This document shows positions 16,538 through 26,031 of a DNA stretch of 64,000 bases, piece by piece. The position numbers and the translations under genes were made by a program. Under the pieces are notes generated by a model, which was not told where the DNA came from, ran no database searches, and saw nothing but the letters and a program-made list of their open reading frames with translations. The stretch is from Subdoligranulum sp. Its GTDB lineage: Bacteria; Bacillota; Clostridia; Oscillospirales; Ruminococcaceae. Where the stretch lies: assembly GCA_004555405.1 (NCBI GenBank), contig SFIE01000002.1:75000-138999 (forward strand). The letters are read 5' to 3'. How positions within the stretch are numbered: position 1 is the stretch's first letter; each line of letters begins with the position of its first letter.

Positions 16538-17680
16538 ATGCGTAGATCCCTGTTTACTTCGGAGTCCGTTACCGAAGGACATCCCGACAAAATTTGCGAC
16601 CAGATCAGCGATGCTGTGCTGGACGCCATTCTCGCCGAAGATCCCGATGCCCGTGTGGCCTGCGAAACCACCTGCACCACCGGCCTTGTGCATGTGATGG
16701 GTGAGATCACCACCAAGTGCTATGTGGATATCCCCGCCATTGCCCGCAGCGTGATCGCAGACATCGGCTATGTGCGTGCCAAATACGGCTTTGATGCCGA
16801 AACCTGCGGTGTGATCACCAGCATTGACGCCCAGAGCGCCGACATTGCGCTGGGCACCAACGACGAAGTGGGCGGCGCGGGCGACCAGGGCATGATGTTT
16901 GGTTATGCCTGCAACGAGACCCCCGAGCTGATGCCCATGCCCATCAGCCTGGCACACAAGCTTTCCAAGCGCCTTACTGAGGTGCGCAAGAGCGGCCTGA
17001 TGGATTATCTGCGCCCGGACGGCAAAAGCCAGGTGACGGTGGAATATGACGACGGCAAGCCCGTGCGCGTGGACACCGTGGTCATCTCCAGCCAGCACGG
17101 CCCTGAGGTGAGCAACGAAAAGCTGCACGCCGACATTATGGAAAATGTGATCCGTGCCGCCATTCCCGCCGAGCTGCTGGACGAGCACACCAAGTATTAC
17201 ATCAACCCCACCGGCCGCTTTGTGATCGGCGGCCCGCAGGGTGACTCCGGCCTGACCGGCCGAAAGATCATTGTGGACACCTACGGCGGCTATGCCCGCC
17301 ACGGCGGCGGCGCTTTCAGCGGCAAGGACCCCAGCAAGGTGGACCGCAGCGCTGCCTATGCTGCCCGCTGGGTGGCCAAGAACATCGTGGCTGCCGGCCT
17401 TGCCGACAAGTGCGAGGTGGAGCTGGCCTACGCCATCGGCGTGGCCGAGCCCGTAAGCATTCTGGTGGATACCTTCGGCACCGGCAAGGCGGCCGACGAT
17501 GTCATCGAGGCTGCTGTGCGCAAGGTGTTTGATCTGCGCCCCGCCGCCATTATCCGCGAGCTGGACCTGCGCAAGCCCATCTACCGCAAAACCGCTGCCT
17601 ACGGCCACATGGGCCGCGAGGATCTGGGCGTTGCATGGGAAAAAACCAACAAGGTGGATGCCCTGCGCGCTGCCCTGTAA
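16538..17680 (+). CDS. metK: S-adenosylmethionine synthetase
   Basis: 380 aa from the ATG at 16538 with AAAAGGAG 8 bases upstream; the open frame from 16508 is leader. It makes SAM from methionine and ATP. Visible signatures are TSESVTEGHPDKICDQISDA near the N-terminus (His15 and Asp17 region), GAGDQGMMFGYACNET (the GxGDQG hexapeptide) and the P-loop-like GGGAFSGKDPSKVDRSAAY. The length is close to the family norm. It is under SAM-I riboswitch control, a feedback loop in which the product senses its own level. A terminator follows the stop. Confidence 0.98.
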   Translation: MRRSLFTSESVTEGHPDKICDQISDAVLDAILAEDPDARVACETTCTTGLVHVMGEITTKCYVDIPAIARSVIADIGYVRAKYGFDAETCGVITSIDAQSADIALGTNDEVGGAGDQGMMFGYACNETPELMPMPISLAHKLSKRLTEVRKSGLMDYLRPDGKSQVTVEYDDGKPVRVDTVVISSQHGPEVSNEKLHADIMENVIRAAIPAELLDEHTKYYINPTGRFVIGGPQGDSGLTGRKIIVDTYGGYARHGGGAFSGKDPSKVDRSAAYAARWVAKNIVAAGLADKCEVELAYAIGVAEPVSILVDTFGTGKAADDVIEAAVRKVFDLRPAAIIRELDLRKPIYRKTAAYGHMGREDLGVAWEKTNKVDALRAAL

Positions 17681-17695
17681 ACAAACAACTGCATC

Positions 17696-17741
17696 GCTGC
17701 CGTGCGCTTTTTGCAAAAAGAGCTGCGCGGCAGCTTTTTTG
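17696..17741 (+). terminator. Terminator of metK
   Basis: GCTGCCGTGCGC with GCTGCGCGGCAGC, then six T, 15 bases after the metK stop. Confidence 0.8.
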
Positions 17742-17825
17742 CGCTTTCGCCCTTTTCGCAGGGGAAAAGCTTTGCTATAATACTATTATGAATGCCATAA
17801 GCAAGCCGGGAGGAAACACGCTGCC

Positions 17826-20042
17826 ATGAACAGGGAATTGCAAAAGCTGGAAGGAACCGTAGATCGTTTGATTTACGAAAATCGCGATACGGGCTACAGC
17901 GTGGTGGAAGTGTGCGCGGGCGATGATTACATGGTGGCGGCCGGCAGCATGGGCGAAGTGTATGTGGGGGAAAGCATCGTGGCCTACGGCTGGGTGGAAA
18001 CCCACCCCACACACGGAGAGCAGTTTAAGGTGCAGTCGTGCCAGGCCAGTATGCCGCAGGACGAACAGGCCACGCTGGCCTATCTGAGCAGCGGTGCGCT
18101 GCCCTATGTGGGCCCGGCTACGGCCAAAAAGCTGATGAAGCATTTCGGCGCGGATATTTTGCAGATCATTGCCGAGCAGCCCGCCCGACTTACCGAGGTG
18201 AAGGGCATCACCCCCGACAAGGCCAATGCGATCTCCAGCGAGTTTCGGCGTATGTTCGGCGTGCGTGAGGTGGTGGCGTGGCTGGCGCAGTATGGCATTT
18301 CGGCCCAGCAGGCCGTGAATGTGTTTCGGGCGTTTGGCCCAAAAACCATAGAGGCGCTGTCGCAAAATCCGTATCTTTTGTGCGGAGAACCGCTTTTTAT
18401 GAAATTCGCGCAGGCCGATCTGATCGCCGCAGAGCTGCAGCTGGCGCAGGAGGGCAGTATGCGTGTGTGGGCCGCGCTGATCTATGTGCTGCGCCGCAAT
18501 GCGGGCAACGGCCACACCTGTCTGCCGCGCCGCCAGCTGGTGGCCACCACGGCGGATTTTATCAAGGTGTCCCCCGAAACGGTGGACGAACAGCTCACGG
18601 CGGCCATCGAGCAGCGGGAGATCGGCGCCTATGTGCGGGAGGAGCAGGTGTATCTGTATCTGCCGGATCTTTTGCTGGCCGAGCGTGAGATCGCGTTTCG
18701 GCTGGCCATGCTGGCTTCCTCCAGCCCCGAGCCGCCCAAGGATCTGGAGCAAAACATTCGCGCGCTGGAATTCGCGCAGGGGTTTTCCTATGCGCCCTTG
18801 CAGCGAAAAGCCATGGAAACTGCGCTTTCCAGCAACATCATGGTGCTCACGGGCGGCCCGGGCACCGGCAAAACCACAGCCATCAACGCCATTCTGGCCC
18901 TGCTGGAAAATGGGTATGACCGTGTGGCGCTGTGCGCCCCCACGGGCCGTGCCGCCAAGCGCCTGAGCGAGGTGACCGGCCACAAGGCCAGCACGATCCA
19001 CCGTCTGTTGGAGGTGGATTATTCCAGCGGAGAGGTGCGGTTTGTACACAACGAAAAGAACCGCCTGAAGGTGGATGTGGTGATCCTGGACGAAATGAGC
19101 ATGGTGGACTGCAAGCTGTTTCAGGCGCTTCTGAACGCCTTAAAATACAGCTGCCGCCTGATTCTGGTGGGCGATATCGACCAGCTGCCCAGCGTGGGGC
19201 CGGGCAATGTGCTGGGGGAAGCGATCCGCAGCGGCATCCTGCCCACCGTGCGCCTTACCGAAATTTTCCGTCAGGCGGAAAAAAGCCTGATCATCACCAA
19301 CGCCCACCGCATTGTGGAGGGAGAAATGCCCGTAAAGGGCAAGCGCGAGGATGACTTTTTCTTTTTGGAGGCCGGCGGCCTTGCCTGCCAGAAGCTGGTG
19401 GGCGACCTTGTGAGCGCGCGCCTGCCCAACAGCTACGGCATCGACCCGGTGCGGGATATTCAGGTGCTGTGCCCCACCAAGGTGGGCCCGGCGGGGGCGG
19501 CGGCGCTGAACCGCTGTTTGCAGCAGCTTTTAAACCCGCCCATGCCCGATAAGCCGGAGCTGCAGCTGCCCGGCGAGCGCATTTTCCGCAAGGGCGACAA
19601 GGTGATGCAGATCCGCAACAACTACGATATCCCCTTTGAACGCGACGGCGGCGAAGCCGGTGTGGGAGCATACAACGGCGATATGGGCATCATCACAGAG
19701 GTGGATCTGTCTACCCGCAGCCTTACGGTGCAGATGGACGACAAAAAGTATGTCTACCCGGCCGAGCATCTGCCGGAGCTGGAGCCCGCCTACGCTGTGA
19801 CCATTCACAAAAGCCAGGGCAGCGAGTTTCCGGTGGTGGTGATCCCGGCAGCCGAGGTGCCCGCCAAGCTGTGCTACCGCAATCTTTTGTATACGGGGGT
19901 CACCCGTGCCCGCAGGCTGTGTGTGATCGCAGGCCAGCGCACCACCCTGCAAACCATGGTGGCCAACCGCCAGCAAAACCTGCGCTATTCCTGCCTGGCG
20001 GATATGATCTGTGAGGAAAAGCAAAAGGGAAGCACCGTATGA
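17826..20042 (+). CDS. recD2: ATP-dependent helicase, RecD2/TraA type
   Basis: 738 aa superfamily 1B 5'-3' DNA helicase. It has the RecD2 layout: an N-terminal OB-like region (1-90), helix-hairpin-helix repeats (YVGPATAKKLMKHFG, then LTEVKGITPDKANAI), and a helicase core with Walker A GGPGTGKTT at 343-351, CAPTGRAAKRL (motif Ia), VVILDEMSMVD (motif II), VGDIDQLPSVGPGNVL (motif III) and C-terminal TIHKSQGSEFPVV plus NLLYTGVTRARRL (motifs V/VI). RecD2 acts in repair or fork rescue without RecBC. ATG at 17826 follows GGAGG; a TATAAT box lies at 17776. Its stop overlaps the comFC start (ATGA). Confidence 0.95.
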   Translation: MNRELQKLEGTVDRLIYENRDTGYSVVEVCAGDDYMVAAGSMGEVYVGESIVAYGWVETHPTHGEQFKVQSCQASMPQDEQATLAYLSSGALPYVGPATAKKLMKHFGADILQIIAEQPARLTEVKGITPDKANAISSEFRRMFGVREVVAWLAQYGISAQQAVNVFRAFGPKTIEALSQNPYLLCGEPLFMKFAQADLIAAELQLAQEGSMRVWAALIYVLRRNAGNGHTCLPRRQLVATTADFIKVSPETVDEQLTAAIEQREIGAYVREEQVYLYLPDLLLAEREIAFRLAMLASSSPEPPKDLEQNIRALEFAQGFSYAPLQRKAMETALSSNIMVLTGGPGTGKTTAINAILALLENGYDRVALCAPTGRAAKRLSEVTGHKASTIHRLLEVDYSSGEVRFVHNEKNRLKVDVVILDEMSMVDCKLFQALLNALKYSCRLILVGDIDQLPSVGPGNVLGEAIRSGILPTVRLTEIFRQAEKSLIITNAHRIVEGEMPVKGKREDDFFFLEAGGLACQKLVGDLVSARLPNSYGIDPVRDIQVLCPTKVGPAGAAALNRCLQQLLNPPMPDKPELQLPGERIFRKGDKVMQIRNNYDIPFERDGGEAGVGAYNGDMGIITEVDLSTRSLTVQMDDKKYVYPAEHLPELEPAYAVTIHKSQGSEFPVVVIPAAEVPAKLCYRNLLYTGVTRARRLCVIAGQRTTLQTMVANRQQNLRYSCLADMICEEKQKGSTV

Positions 20043-20734
20043 ATCTGCATGGAAAAAGCCTGCTGTTTCCGCCGGTGTGCCCGTTGTGCGGGCGGCCAAC
20101 GCCGGGGCTTTTGTGCCCGGATTGCGCCCGGCGCGAGAACGATTGGAGCCTGAGCCGCTATCGCCTTGCCACAGGCAATTACCACCTGCTGCACCTGATG
20201 GGGGCGGCGGCGCTGTGCCGCTATCGGGGGCCGGTGCGCCATGCAGTGCGCCGCATGAAATACGGCGGAGAGCCGTGGCGGGCAGCCGGATTTGCCCGGC
20301 TGATGGCATCGCGGATTTTTTGTTGTAATTACAGGGCCGGTTATGGTATAATTTTACCGTGTGAAGCCATGCCTGTAGGGGTGGAGTTTTCGGCGATCGT
20401 GCCGGTTCCGCCCACACGGCAGGGCGTGCATATCCCGGGCCTGCAGGCAAAGCAGCTGGGGTGCGATCTGCGGCTGCCGGTGCAGAATGCGCTGTACAAA
20501 AGCCGCCCCACGCCCCGGCAGGAAGAGCTTGACCGGCAGGGCCGCCTGCAAAATCTTTGGGGCAGCTATGCGATCAGCCCCGGCATGAGCGTGGAGGGAA
20601 AATACATTCTGCTGGTGGACGATGTGATCACCACCGGCACCACGCTTTCGGCCTGCGCGGGCACCTTGATGAAGGCCGGGGCCGCCGGTGTGTTCGGCGT
20701 GTGCGCCGCCGCAACGGAATTTAACAGTAAATAA
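20039..20734 (+). CDS. comFC: ComF family phosphoribosyltransferase-like protein
   Basis: 231 aa. An N-terminal zinc finger Cys14-x2-Cys17...Cys26-x2-Cys29 precedes a type I phosphoribosyltransferase fold with the PRPP loop LLVDDVITTGTT (about 197-208). ComFC proteins take part in single-strand DNA handling during transformation and are related to GntX in Gram-negatives. Here the gene overlaps the recD2 stop by four bases, suggesting translational coupling with a helicase. There is no comFA in view. Residues about 86-120 look like a small insertion relative to the family (CCNYRAGYGIILPCEAMPVG). Confidence 0.88.
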   Translation: MNLHGKSLLFPPVCPLCGRPTPGLLCPDCARRENDWSLSRYRLATGNYHLLHLMGAAALCRYRGPVRHAVRRMKYGGEPWRAAGFARLMASRIFCCNYRAGYGIILPCEAMPVGVEFSAIVPVPPTRQGVHIPGLQAKQLGCDLRLPVQNALYKSRPTPRQEELDRQGRLQNLWGSYAISPGMSVEGKYILLVDDVITTGTTLSACAGTLMKAGAAGVFGVCAAATEFNSK

Positions 20735-20779
20735 CTGATTTTACGATAGATTTTCAGAAGCGAAAAGGAGAAATGTAAG

Positions 20780-21808
20780 ATGGCGCTCAATGATATCGGT
20801 ATCGATCTTGGTACAACATCGATCATTATTGCAATGGAGGGCAAGGGCGTGGTGCTCAACCAGCCCAGCATCGTGGCGGTAGATACCCGCCAGAACAAGG
20901 TGTTGGCTGTGGGCGACGACGCACTGGCCATGGTGGGGCGTACCCCCAGCTATATTTCCGCGATCAGCCCGCTTAAGGACGGTGTGATCAGCGATCATAT
21001 GCTCACGCGTGAGCTGATCTGCCGCTTTATCCGCAAGGTGAATGCTTCACGCATCAAGCCCCGTGTGGCTGTGTGCGTGCCCGCAGCCATCACCGGCATT
21101 GAAAGCGATGCCGTGGTGGAAGCTGTGATCGCCGCGGGTGCCCGTCAGGTGTATCTGATCGACGAGCCCTTGGCTGCCGCCTTGGGCAGCGACATCGACA
21201 TCACCGCCCCCGAGGGACACATGATTGTGGATATCGGCGGCGGCACCACCGATATTGCCGTGATCAGCCTGGGCGGCAAGGTGAAATCCACCAGCGTGAA
21301 TGTGGCCGGCAACACCTTTGACGATGAGATCCTGAAATATATCCGCGTCAAATTTAATATTGCCATTGGCCAGCGCATGGCCGAAAGCCTGAAAAAGCAG
21401 GTGGCCTGCTGCCCCGAGCTGGATTTCCACGGCGAAATGGAGATCAAGGGCCGCAGCCTGATCACCGGCCTGCCCCAGCGCCTGACCATCACCACGGACG
21501 ATCTGTACGAGCCTGTGTGCATGCTGGTAGAGCAGATCGGCACGGCAGCGCATCAGGTGCTGGAAAAAACGCCCCCCGAGCTGGCGGGCGATATTTACAG
21601 CCAGGGCATCATGCTTACCGGCGGCGGCGCACAGCTGAAAGGCCTGCCGGAGTATATGAGCAAGGCGCTCAAGGTGAAAACCCGCGTTTCGCCCGACCCT
21701 GTGAACTGCGTGGCTTTGGGCACCTCCAAGAGCCTTTCCATGGAAACGCGCTTGGAAACCGGCTTTGTGGACGCCACCCCGCATCTGAGCCACTTCGGCC
21801 GCCGCTGA
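20780..21808 (+). CDS. mreB: Rod shape-determining protein, MreB/Mbl family
   Basis: 342 aa actin-like ATPase. Phosphate 1 is IDLGTTSIII (8-17), the connecting region is RVAVCVPAAITGIE, phosphate 2 is MIVDIGGGTTDIAVI, and the adenosine motif is GIMLTGGGAQLKGLPEYM. It forms membrane-bound filaments that orient the elongation machinery. No mreC or mreD follows, so it may be an Mbl or solo MreB paralogue; the name is by family. Ribosome site AAAAGGAG 9 bases before ATG. It lies 45 bases after comFC and ends with a terminator. Confidence 0.92.
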   Translation: MALNDIGIDLGTTSIIIAMEGKGVVLNQPSIVAVDTRQNKVLAVGDDALAMVGRTPSYISAISPLKDGVISDHMLTRELICRFIRKVNASRIKPRVAVCVPAAITGIESDAVVEAVIAAGARQVYLIDEPLAAALGSDIDITAPEGHMIVDIGGGTTDIAVISLGGKVKSTSVNVAGNTFDDEILKYIRVKFNIAIGQRMAESLKKQVACCPELDFHGEMEIKGRSLITGLPQRLTITTDDLYEPVCMLVEQIGTAAHQVLEKTPPELAGDIYSQGIMLTGGGAQLKGLPEYMSKALKVKTRVSPDPVNCVALGTSKSLSMETRLETGFVDATPHLSHFGRR

Positions 21809-21829
21809 TCCTGCGCGGCCCGCAAACAA

Positions 21830-21870
21830 AAGCCCCCTGCGCTGCAAAATACAGTGCGGGGACTTTTTCG
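21830..21870 (+). terminator. Terminator of mreB
   Basis: AGCCCCCTGCGCTG pairs with CAGTGCGGGGACT and is followed by TTTTT. Confidence 0.8.
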
Positions 21871-21928
21871 TGAAAAACTTTTGCGGTTTTCTGTATTAAA
21901 AATACTTGTAGATTGGTAGATAAAAAAC

Positions 21929-24538
21929 ATGGCAATGGCAAACGCTGAAACAAAAGAATTCATCGCCCTGCGCGACCGATATATTGAGGCCCGGTTTGGC
22001 AAGCTGAACGACAGGCAAAAAGAGGCCGTGTTCACGGTGGACGGCCCGCTGCTGATCCTGGCCGGTGCAGGAAGCGGCAAAACCACCGTTTTGGTCAACC
22101 GTGTGGCCAACATCATTCGTTTTGGCTCGGTGCATGGCACCGACTGGATGCCCCGCCCTGCCACCGCGCAGGAGCTGCAGACCCTGCGCGATGCCGTGCA
22201 AAACGGCACCGAGCTGCCTGGCTCGATGCAGGGGCTTATGAGCAACAGCCGCATACACCCGTGGAATGTGCTGGCCATTACTTTTACCAACAAGGCAGCC
22301 GGAGAACTGAAAGAGCGCCTGGTGCGTATGCTGGGCGATACAGCCGGGGCCGATGTGAACGCCAGCACCTTCCACTCGGCCTGTGTGCGTATGCTGCGCC
22401 GGGATGCCGAAAAGCTGGGATACCCCAAAAGCTTTACCATTTATGATTCCGACGATCAGCAGCGCGCCATGAAAGAAGTGTATAAAGAGCTTGGCGCCGA
22501 CGATAAGTTTATTCCCGTAAAAAGCGCCATCTCGCAGATCAGCCATCTGAAGGATCAGCTGATCGCCCCCGAAGAGGCCGCCGAAAATGCTTCGGATGCG
22601 AAAAGCCGTTTGGTTTCCAAGCTGTACACGGCTTATGCGGCGCGCCTGAAAAAAGCCGGTGCTATGGATTTTGACGATCTGATCTTCAACATGGTGCTGC
22701 TGCTCAGGCAGGATCAGGAAGTGCGCGAGTATTACCACAACCGTTTCCGCTATGTGCTGGTGGACGAATATCAGGATACCAGCGTGGCACAGTTTGAGCT
22801 GGTGCGCCTGCTGGGCAGCGGCAGCGGCAATGTGTGCGTGGTGGGTGATGACGACCAGTCGATCTATCGTTTCCGCGGTGCGACCATTGAAAATATTCTG
22901 AACTTTGAAACGCATTTCCCCGGCGCAAAGGTGATCCGGCTGGAACAGAACTACCGCTCTACCAGCAATATTCTGAACGCCGCCAACTGCGTGATCCAGA
23001 ACAATCTGGGCCGCAAGGGCAAAACCCTGTGGACAGACAACGGCACCGGCTGCAAGGTGCAGCATTTTACCGCCGCCAACGAGCAGGACGAAGCCGAGCA
23101 TATTGCCGCCGAGATCGGCCGCCATTTAAAAGAGGGCGCAAAGCTGCAGGACCATGCGGTGCTGTATCGCATGAATGCGCAGTCCGGCCCGGTGGAAACC
23201 TATTTTGCCCGGGCAGGCATTCCGTATAAGATCGTGGGCGGCCAGCGCTTTTATGATCGTAAGGAAGTCAAGGATATCCTTTCGTATCTGTCGGTAATCG
23301 CCAACCCGCAGGATGATCTGCGCCTGCGCCGTATCATCAACGAGCCTGCCCGCAAGATCGGCGCCACCACGGTGGACCGTGTGGCCGAGATCGCCTCCGG
23401 GCTGGGCTGCAGTATGCTGGAGGTGTGCGGGCAGGCCGTGCAGTATCCCAGCATTGGCCGTGCCGCCGGGGCGCTGAATGCGTTTTATGCCCTGTATCGA
23501 AAGCTGGAAGAAAAAAGCACCGCCCTGCCGCTGGATGAATTTGTGCAGGATGTGATCGAGGATACCGGCTACAAGGCCATGCTGGAAAAGGAAGGCGAAG
23601 AAGGCCAGACCCGCTTGGAAAACATTGGCCAGCTGGTGAGCGCCGTGAAAACCTATCAGCAGGAGCGCGGCGAGGAAGCTACGCTGGCAGGATATCTGGA
23701 GGAAGTGGCGCTGATCAGCGACATTGACAGCTACAACGGCGATGCAGATGTGGTGGTTATGATGACCATGCACGCTGCCAAGGGCCTGGAATTTCCGTAT
23801 GTGTTCATCATTGGCATGGAAGAAGGCATTTTCCCCGGAGAAATGGCAAAATATTCCGAGGAAGATATGGAAGAGGAACGCCGCCTTTGCTATGTGGGCA
23901 TCACGCGCGCCAAAAAAGAGCTGTGCCTTTGCAGCAGCCGCAGCCGACTGCTGTTTGGCCGCACCCAGCGCAATATGCCCTCGCGCTTTGTTTCCGAGAT
24001 CGACGAGGATCTTTTGGACGAACAGGAAAGTGATAAGCTGGCAGGCGGCTATGGCTATGCCGAACGATATGACCGCACGATCCCCGGCGGGGCCTCGGGC
24101 TACAGCGGCCGCAGCAGCGGCTATACGCCCTATCACGCCCCCGAAGGCCGGGCGGCCCGGGCCGAAAGCGGCTATACGCCCTATCGTGCGCCCGAGGGCG
24201 GCGGATGGAGCGGCAGCCCCCGCAGCGCCTATCTGAACAGCGAATACAACCGGTATGTGCCCAAAGGGCCAAGCCCCTTTGGCGCAAGTACCGTTTCGGC
24301 AGGAAGCTGCCCCCCGCCCAAGCCCAAGGCCGGTGCGGCCAAGCCTGCCGATGCACAGGATAAAAGCTTTGCCCTCGGCGATATCGTGGTACACAAAACC
24401 TTTGGCCGCGGCCGCGTGGTCAAGGTGACCCCCGTGGCGGGCGATCATATTGTGGAGATCGCCTTTGAAAAGGTGGGCACCAAGAAAACCATGGCCAACT
24501 ATGCCCCGCTTACCAAGGAAAGCAACACACAGGAATAA
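21929..24538 (+). CDS. pcrA: ATP-dependent DNA helicase PcrA/UvrD
   Basis: 869 aa SF1A 3'-5' helicase for excision repair, replication restart and removal of RecA filaments. Motifs in order: Q-motif LNDRQKEAV, Walker A AGAGSGKTT (45-53), AITFTNKAAGELKERL (Ia), LVDEYQDTS (II), VGDDDQSIYRFRGA (III), EQNYRS (IV), MTMHAAKGLEFP (V), CYVGITRAKKEL (VI). An insertion of about 45 residues (70-115) precedes motif Ia. After residue 715 a Gly/Ser/Tyr-rich linker with two SGYTPY-x-APEG repeats leads to a C-terminal PcrA tail (FALGDIVVHKTFGRGRVVKV). Start ATG 21929 or 21935; neither has a strong ribosome site. Confidence 0.96.
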   Translation: MAMANAETKEFIALRDRYIEARFGKLNDRQKEAVFTVDGPLLILAGAGSGKTTVLVNRVANIIRFGSVHGTDWMPRPATAQELQTLRDAVQNGTELPGSMQGLMSNSRIHPWNVLAITFTNKAAGELKERLVRMLGDTAGADVNASTFHSACVRMLRRDAEKLGYPKSFTIYDSDDQQRAMKEVYKELGADDKFIPVKSAISQISHLKDQLIAPEEAAENASDAKSRLVSKLYTAYAARLKKAGAMDFDDLIFNMVLLLRQDQEVREYYHNRFRYVLVDEYQDTSVAQFELVRLLGSGSGNVCVVGDDDQSIYRFRGATIENILNFETHFPGAKVIRLEQNYRSTSNILNAANCVIQNNLGRKGKTLWTDNGTGCKVQHFTAANEQDEAEHIAAEIGRHLKEGAKLQDHAVLYRMNAQSGPVETYFARAGIPYKIVGGQRFYDRKEVKDILSYLSVIANPQDDLRLRRIINEPARKIGATTVDRVAEIASGLGCSMLEVCGQAVQYPSIGRAAGALNAFYALYRKLEEKSTALPLDEFVQDVIEDTGYKAMLEKEGEEGQTRLENIGQLVSAVKTYQQERGEEATLAGYLEEVALISDIDSYNGDADVVVMMTMHAAKGLEFPYVFIIGMEEGIFPGEMAKYSEEDMEEERRLCYVGITRAKKELCLCSSRSRLLFGRTQRNMPSRFVSEIDEDLLDEQESDKLAGGYGYAERYDRTIPGGASGYSGRSSGYTPYHAPEGRAARAESGYTPYRAPEGGGWSGSPRSAYLNSEYNRYVPKGPSPFGASTVSAGSCPPPKPKAGAAKPADAQDKSFALGDIVVHKTFGRGRVVKVTPVAGDHIVEIAFEKVGTKKTMANYAPLTKESNTQE

Positions 24539-24550
24539 GGAGAATTTTTC

Positions 24551-25333
24551 ATGCTGAAAGTGGAACTGATCGCGCATACGCCCGAGCCGGAAAAGGTGGT
24601 GGCAGCGGCAGCCAAGCTGTGCTATTCGGATGCCCACATCGACACCCTGCTGGAAGGGCTTACCCCTGAAAAAACCACCAATTTCTTAAAAATGCTCTCG
24701 GATCTGGGGCACGCCAGCCCCACCGAGCACGCCAGCTTTACCTTTGGCATCGAGGGGGTTTCGCGCACGCTGCTGGCACAGATCACCCGACACCGCATTG
24801 CAAGCTTCAGCGTGCAGAGCCAGCGCTATGTGCGGCTGGATGATTTTCACTATGTGATCCCCCCCGAGATCGAAAAAGACCCCGAGGCTAAAAAAATCTT
24901 TATCGACAGCATGAACGAGGAGGCCAAGCGCTATTTAACGCTGGCCGCACAGCTGGAAAAAACACATTTTGAAGCCCTGACCGCCGCCGGAATGAATGAA
25001 AAAGCCGCCCGCAGCAAGGCAAGCAAAATGGCAAACGAGGATGCCCGCTTTGTGCTGCCCAACGCCTGCGAAACCAAGATGGTGGTCACCATGAACGCCC
25101 GCAGCCTGCAAAACTTTTTTGATCTGCGCTGCTGCAACCGCGCCCAGTGGGAGATTCGCGCCTGCGCCGAGCAAATGCTGGCATTGGTGCTGCCCGTGGC
25201 CCCCACGCTGTTTGCCCAAAGCGGCCCGCGCTGCCTGCGCGGTGCGTGCCCCGAAGGCCGCATGAGCTGCGGAAAAGCCCAAGAGGTGCGCCAAAGATAC
25301 CGCGCCCTGCGGGGAGAGGAGCAAGCCTTATGA
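24551..25333 (+). CDS. thyX: FAD-dependent thymidylate synthase
   Basis: 260 aa. The ThyX signature RHRxxSFxxxSxR is complete (RHRIASFSVQSQR, 80-92), with HASPTEHASFTFGIEGVSR before it and LPNACETKMVVTMNARSLQNFF after it for substrate binding. ThyX methylates dUMP to dTMP using methylene-tetrahydrofolate with FAD and NAD(P)H, releasing tetrahydrofolate so that no dihydrofolate reductase is needed. The ATG lies 12 bases after pcrA with AAGGAG. Its stop overlaps the tmk start (ATGA), giving a two-step dUMP to dTDP unit. Confidence 0.96.
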   Translation: MLKVELIAHTPEPEKVVAAAAKLCYSDAHIDTLLEGLTPEKTTNFLKMLSDLGHASPTEHASFTFGIEGVSRTLLAQITRHRIASFSVQSQRYVRLDDFHYVIPPEIEKDPEAKKIFIDSMNEEAKRYLTLAAQLEKTHFEALTAAGMNEKAARSKASKMANEDARFVLPNACETKMVVTMNARSLQNFFDLRCCNRAQWEIRACAEQMLALVLPVAPTLFAQSGPRCLRGACPEGRMSCGKAQEVRQRYRALRGEEQAL

Positions 25334-25995
25334 AAGGCAAACTGATCGTGATCGAAGGGCTGGACGGCAGCGGCAAGGCCACGCAGGCGGCGCTGCTGGC
25401 CGAGGCCCTCAAGGCACGGGGCTGCCGTGTGATGCAGGTGAGCTATCCCAATTATCAAAGCGAGGCCGCAGGCCCCGTAAAAATGTATCTGCGCGGTGAA
25501 TTCGGCCAGCATCCCGACGATGTGAACGCCTATGCGGCCTCCAGCCTGTATGCAGTGGACCGCTTTGCCGATTACAAAAAAAACTGGCAGCAGTTTTACG
25601 AGCAGGGCGGCATTGTGATCGCCGACCGCTACACCACCAGCAACGCTGTGCACCAGTGCAGCAAAAAGCCCCCCGAGGAATGGCAGGACTTTTTGGACTG
25701 GCTGTTTGATTTTGAATACGAAAAAATCGGCATTCCCGCCCCGGATGCAGTGGTGTATCTGCGGGTAGACCCCACGCTCAGCCAAAAGCTGATGACCGGG
25801 CGCTACCACGGCGATGAAAGCAAAAAAGACATTCACGAAAAAGATCTGGACTATCTGGCCCGCAGCCGCGCCGCCGCCGAGCATTGCGCCAAAGCCTTTG
25901 GCTGGCGCGTGGTGGAGTGTGAGCGGGGCGGTGAAATGAAAAGCGTGGAAAGCATTGCACAGGCGGTTCTGCACGCTTTGCAGGATCTGGTGTGA
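25330..25995 (+). CDS. tmk: Thymidylate kinase family protein
   Basis: 221 aa from the ATG overlapping the thyX stop; the open frame before it is antisense-like noise inside thyX. Walker A is EGLDGSGKATQ (9-19), with Ala in place of the usual Ser/Thr after Lys16, a variant found in some Firmicutes Tmk proteins. DRYTTSNAVHQ is the DR-(Y/T) substrate motif and YLRVDP matches the family. It phosphorylates dTMP to dTDP, directly after ThyX in the same transcript. A deoxynucleoside-kinase role cannot be excluded, but the context supports Tmk. Confidence 0.88.
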   Translation: MKGKLIVIEGLDGSGKATQAALLAEALKARGCRVMQVSYPNYQSEAAGPVKMYLRGEFGQHPDDVNAYAASSLYAVDRFADYKKNWQQFYEQGGIVIADRYTTSNAVHQCSKKPPEEWQDFLDWLFDFEYEKIGIPAPDAVVYLRVDPTLSQKLMTGRYHGDESKKDIHEKDLDYLARSRAAAEHCAKAFGWRVVECERGGEMKSVESIAQAVLHALQDLV

Positions 25996-26031
25996 CCGCA
26001 TTTGAACCAAACCCAAAAAGGGGGAAAGTAT

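Noticed and set aside
16256..17716. Open frame of 486 codons on the minus strand opposite metK
   Set aside because: It runs through the SAM riboswitch and metK in antisense and has no motif or ribosome site.
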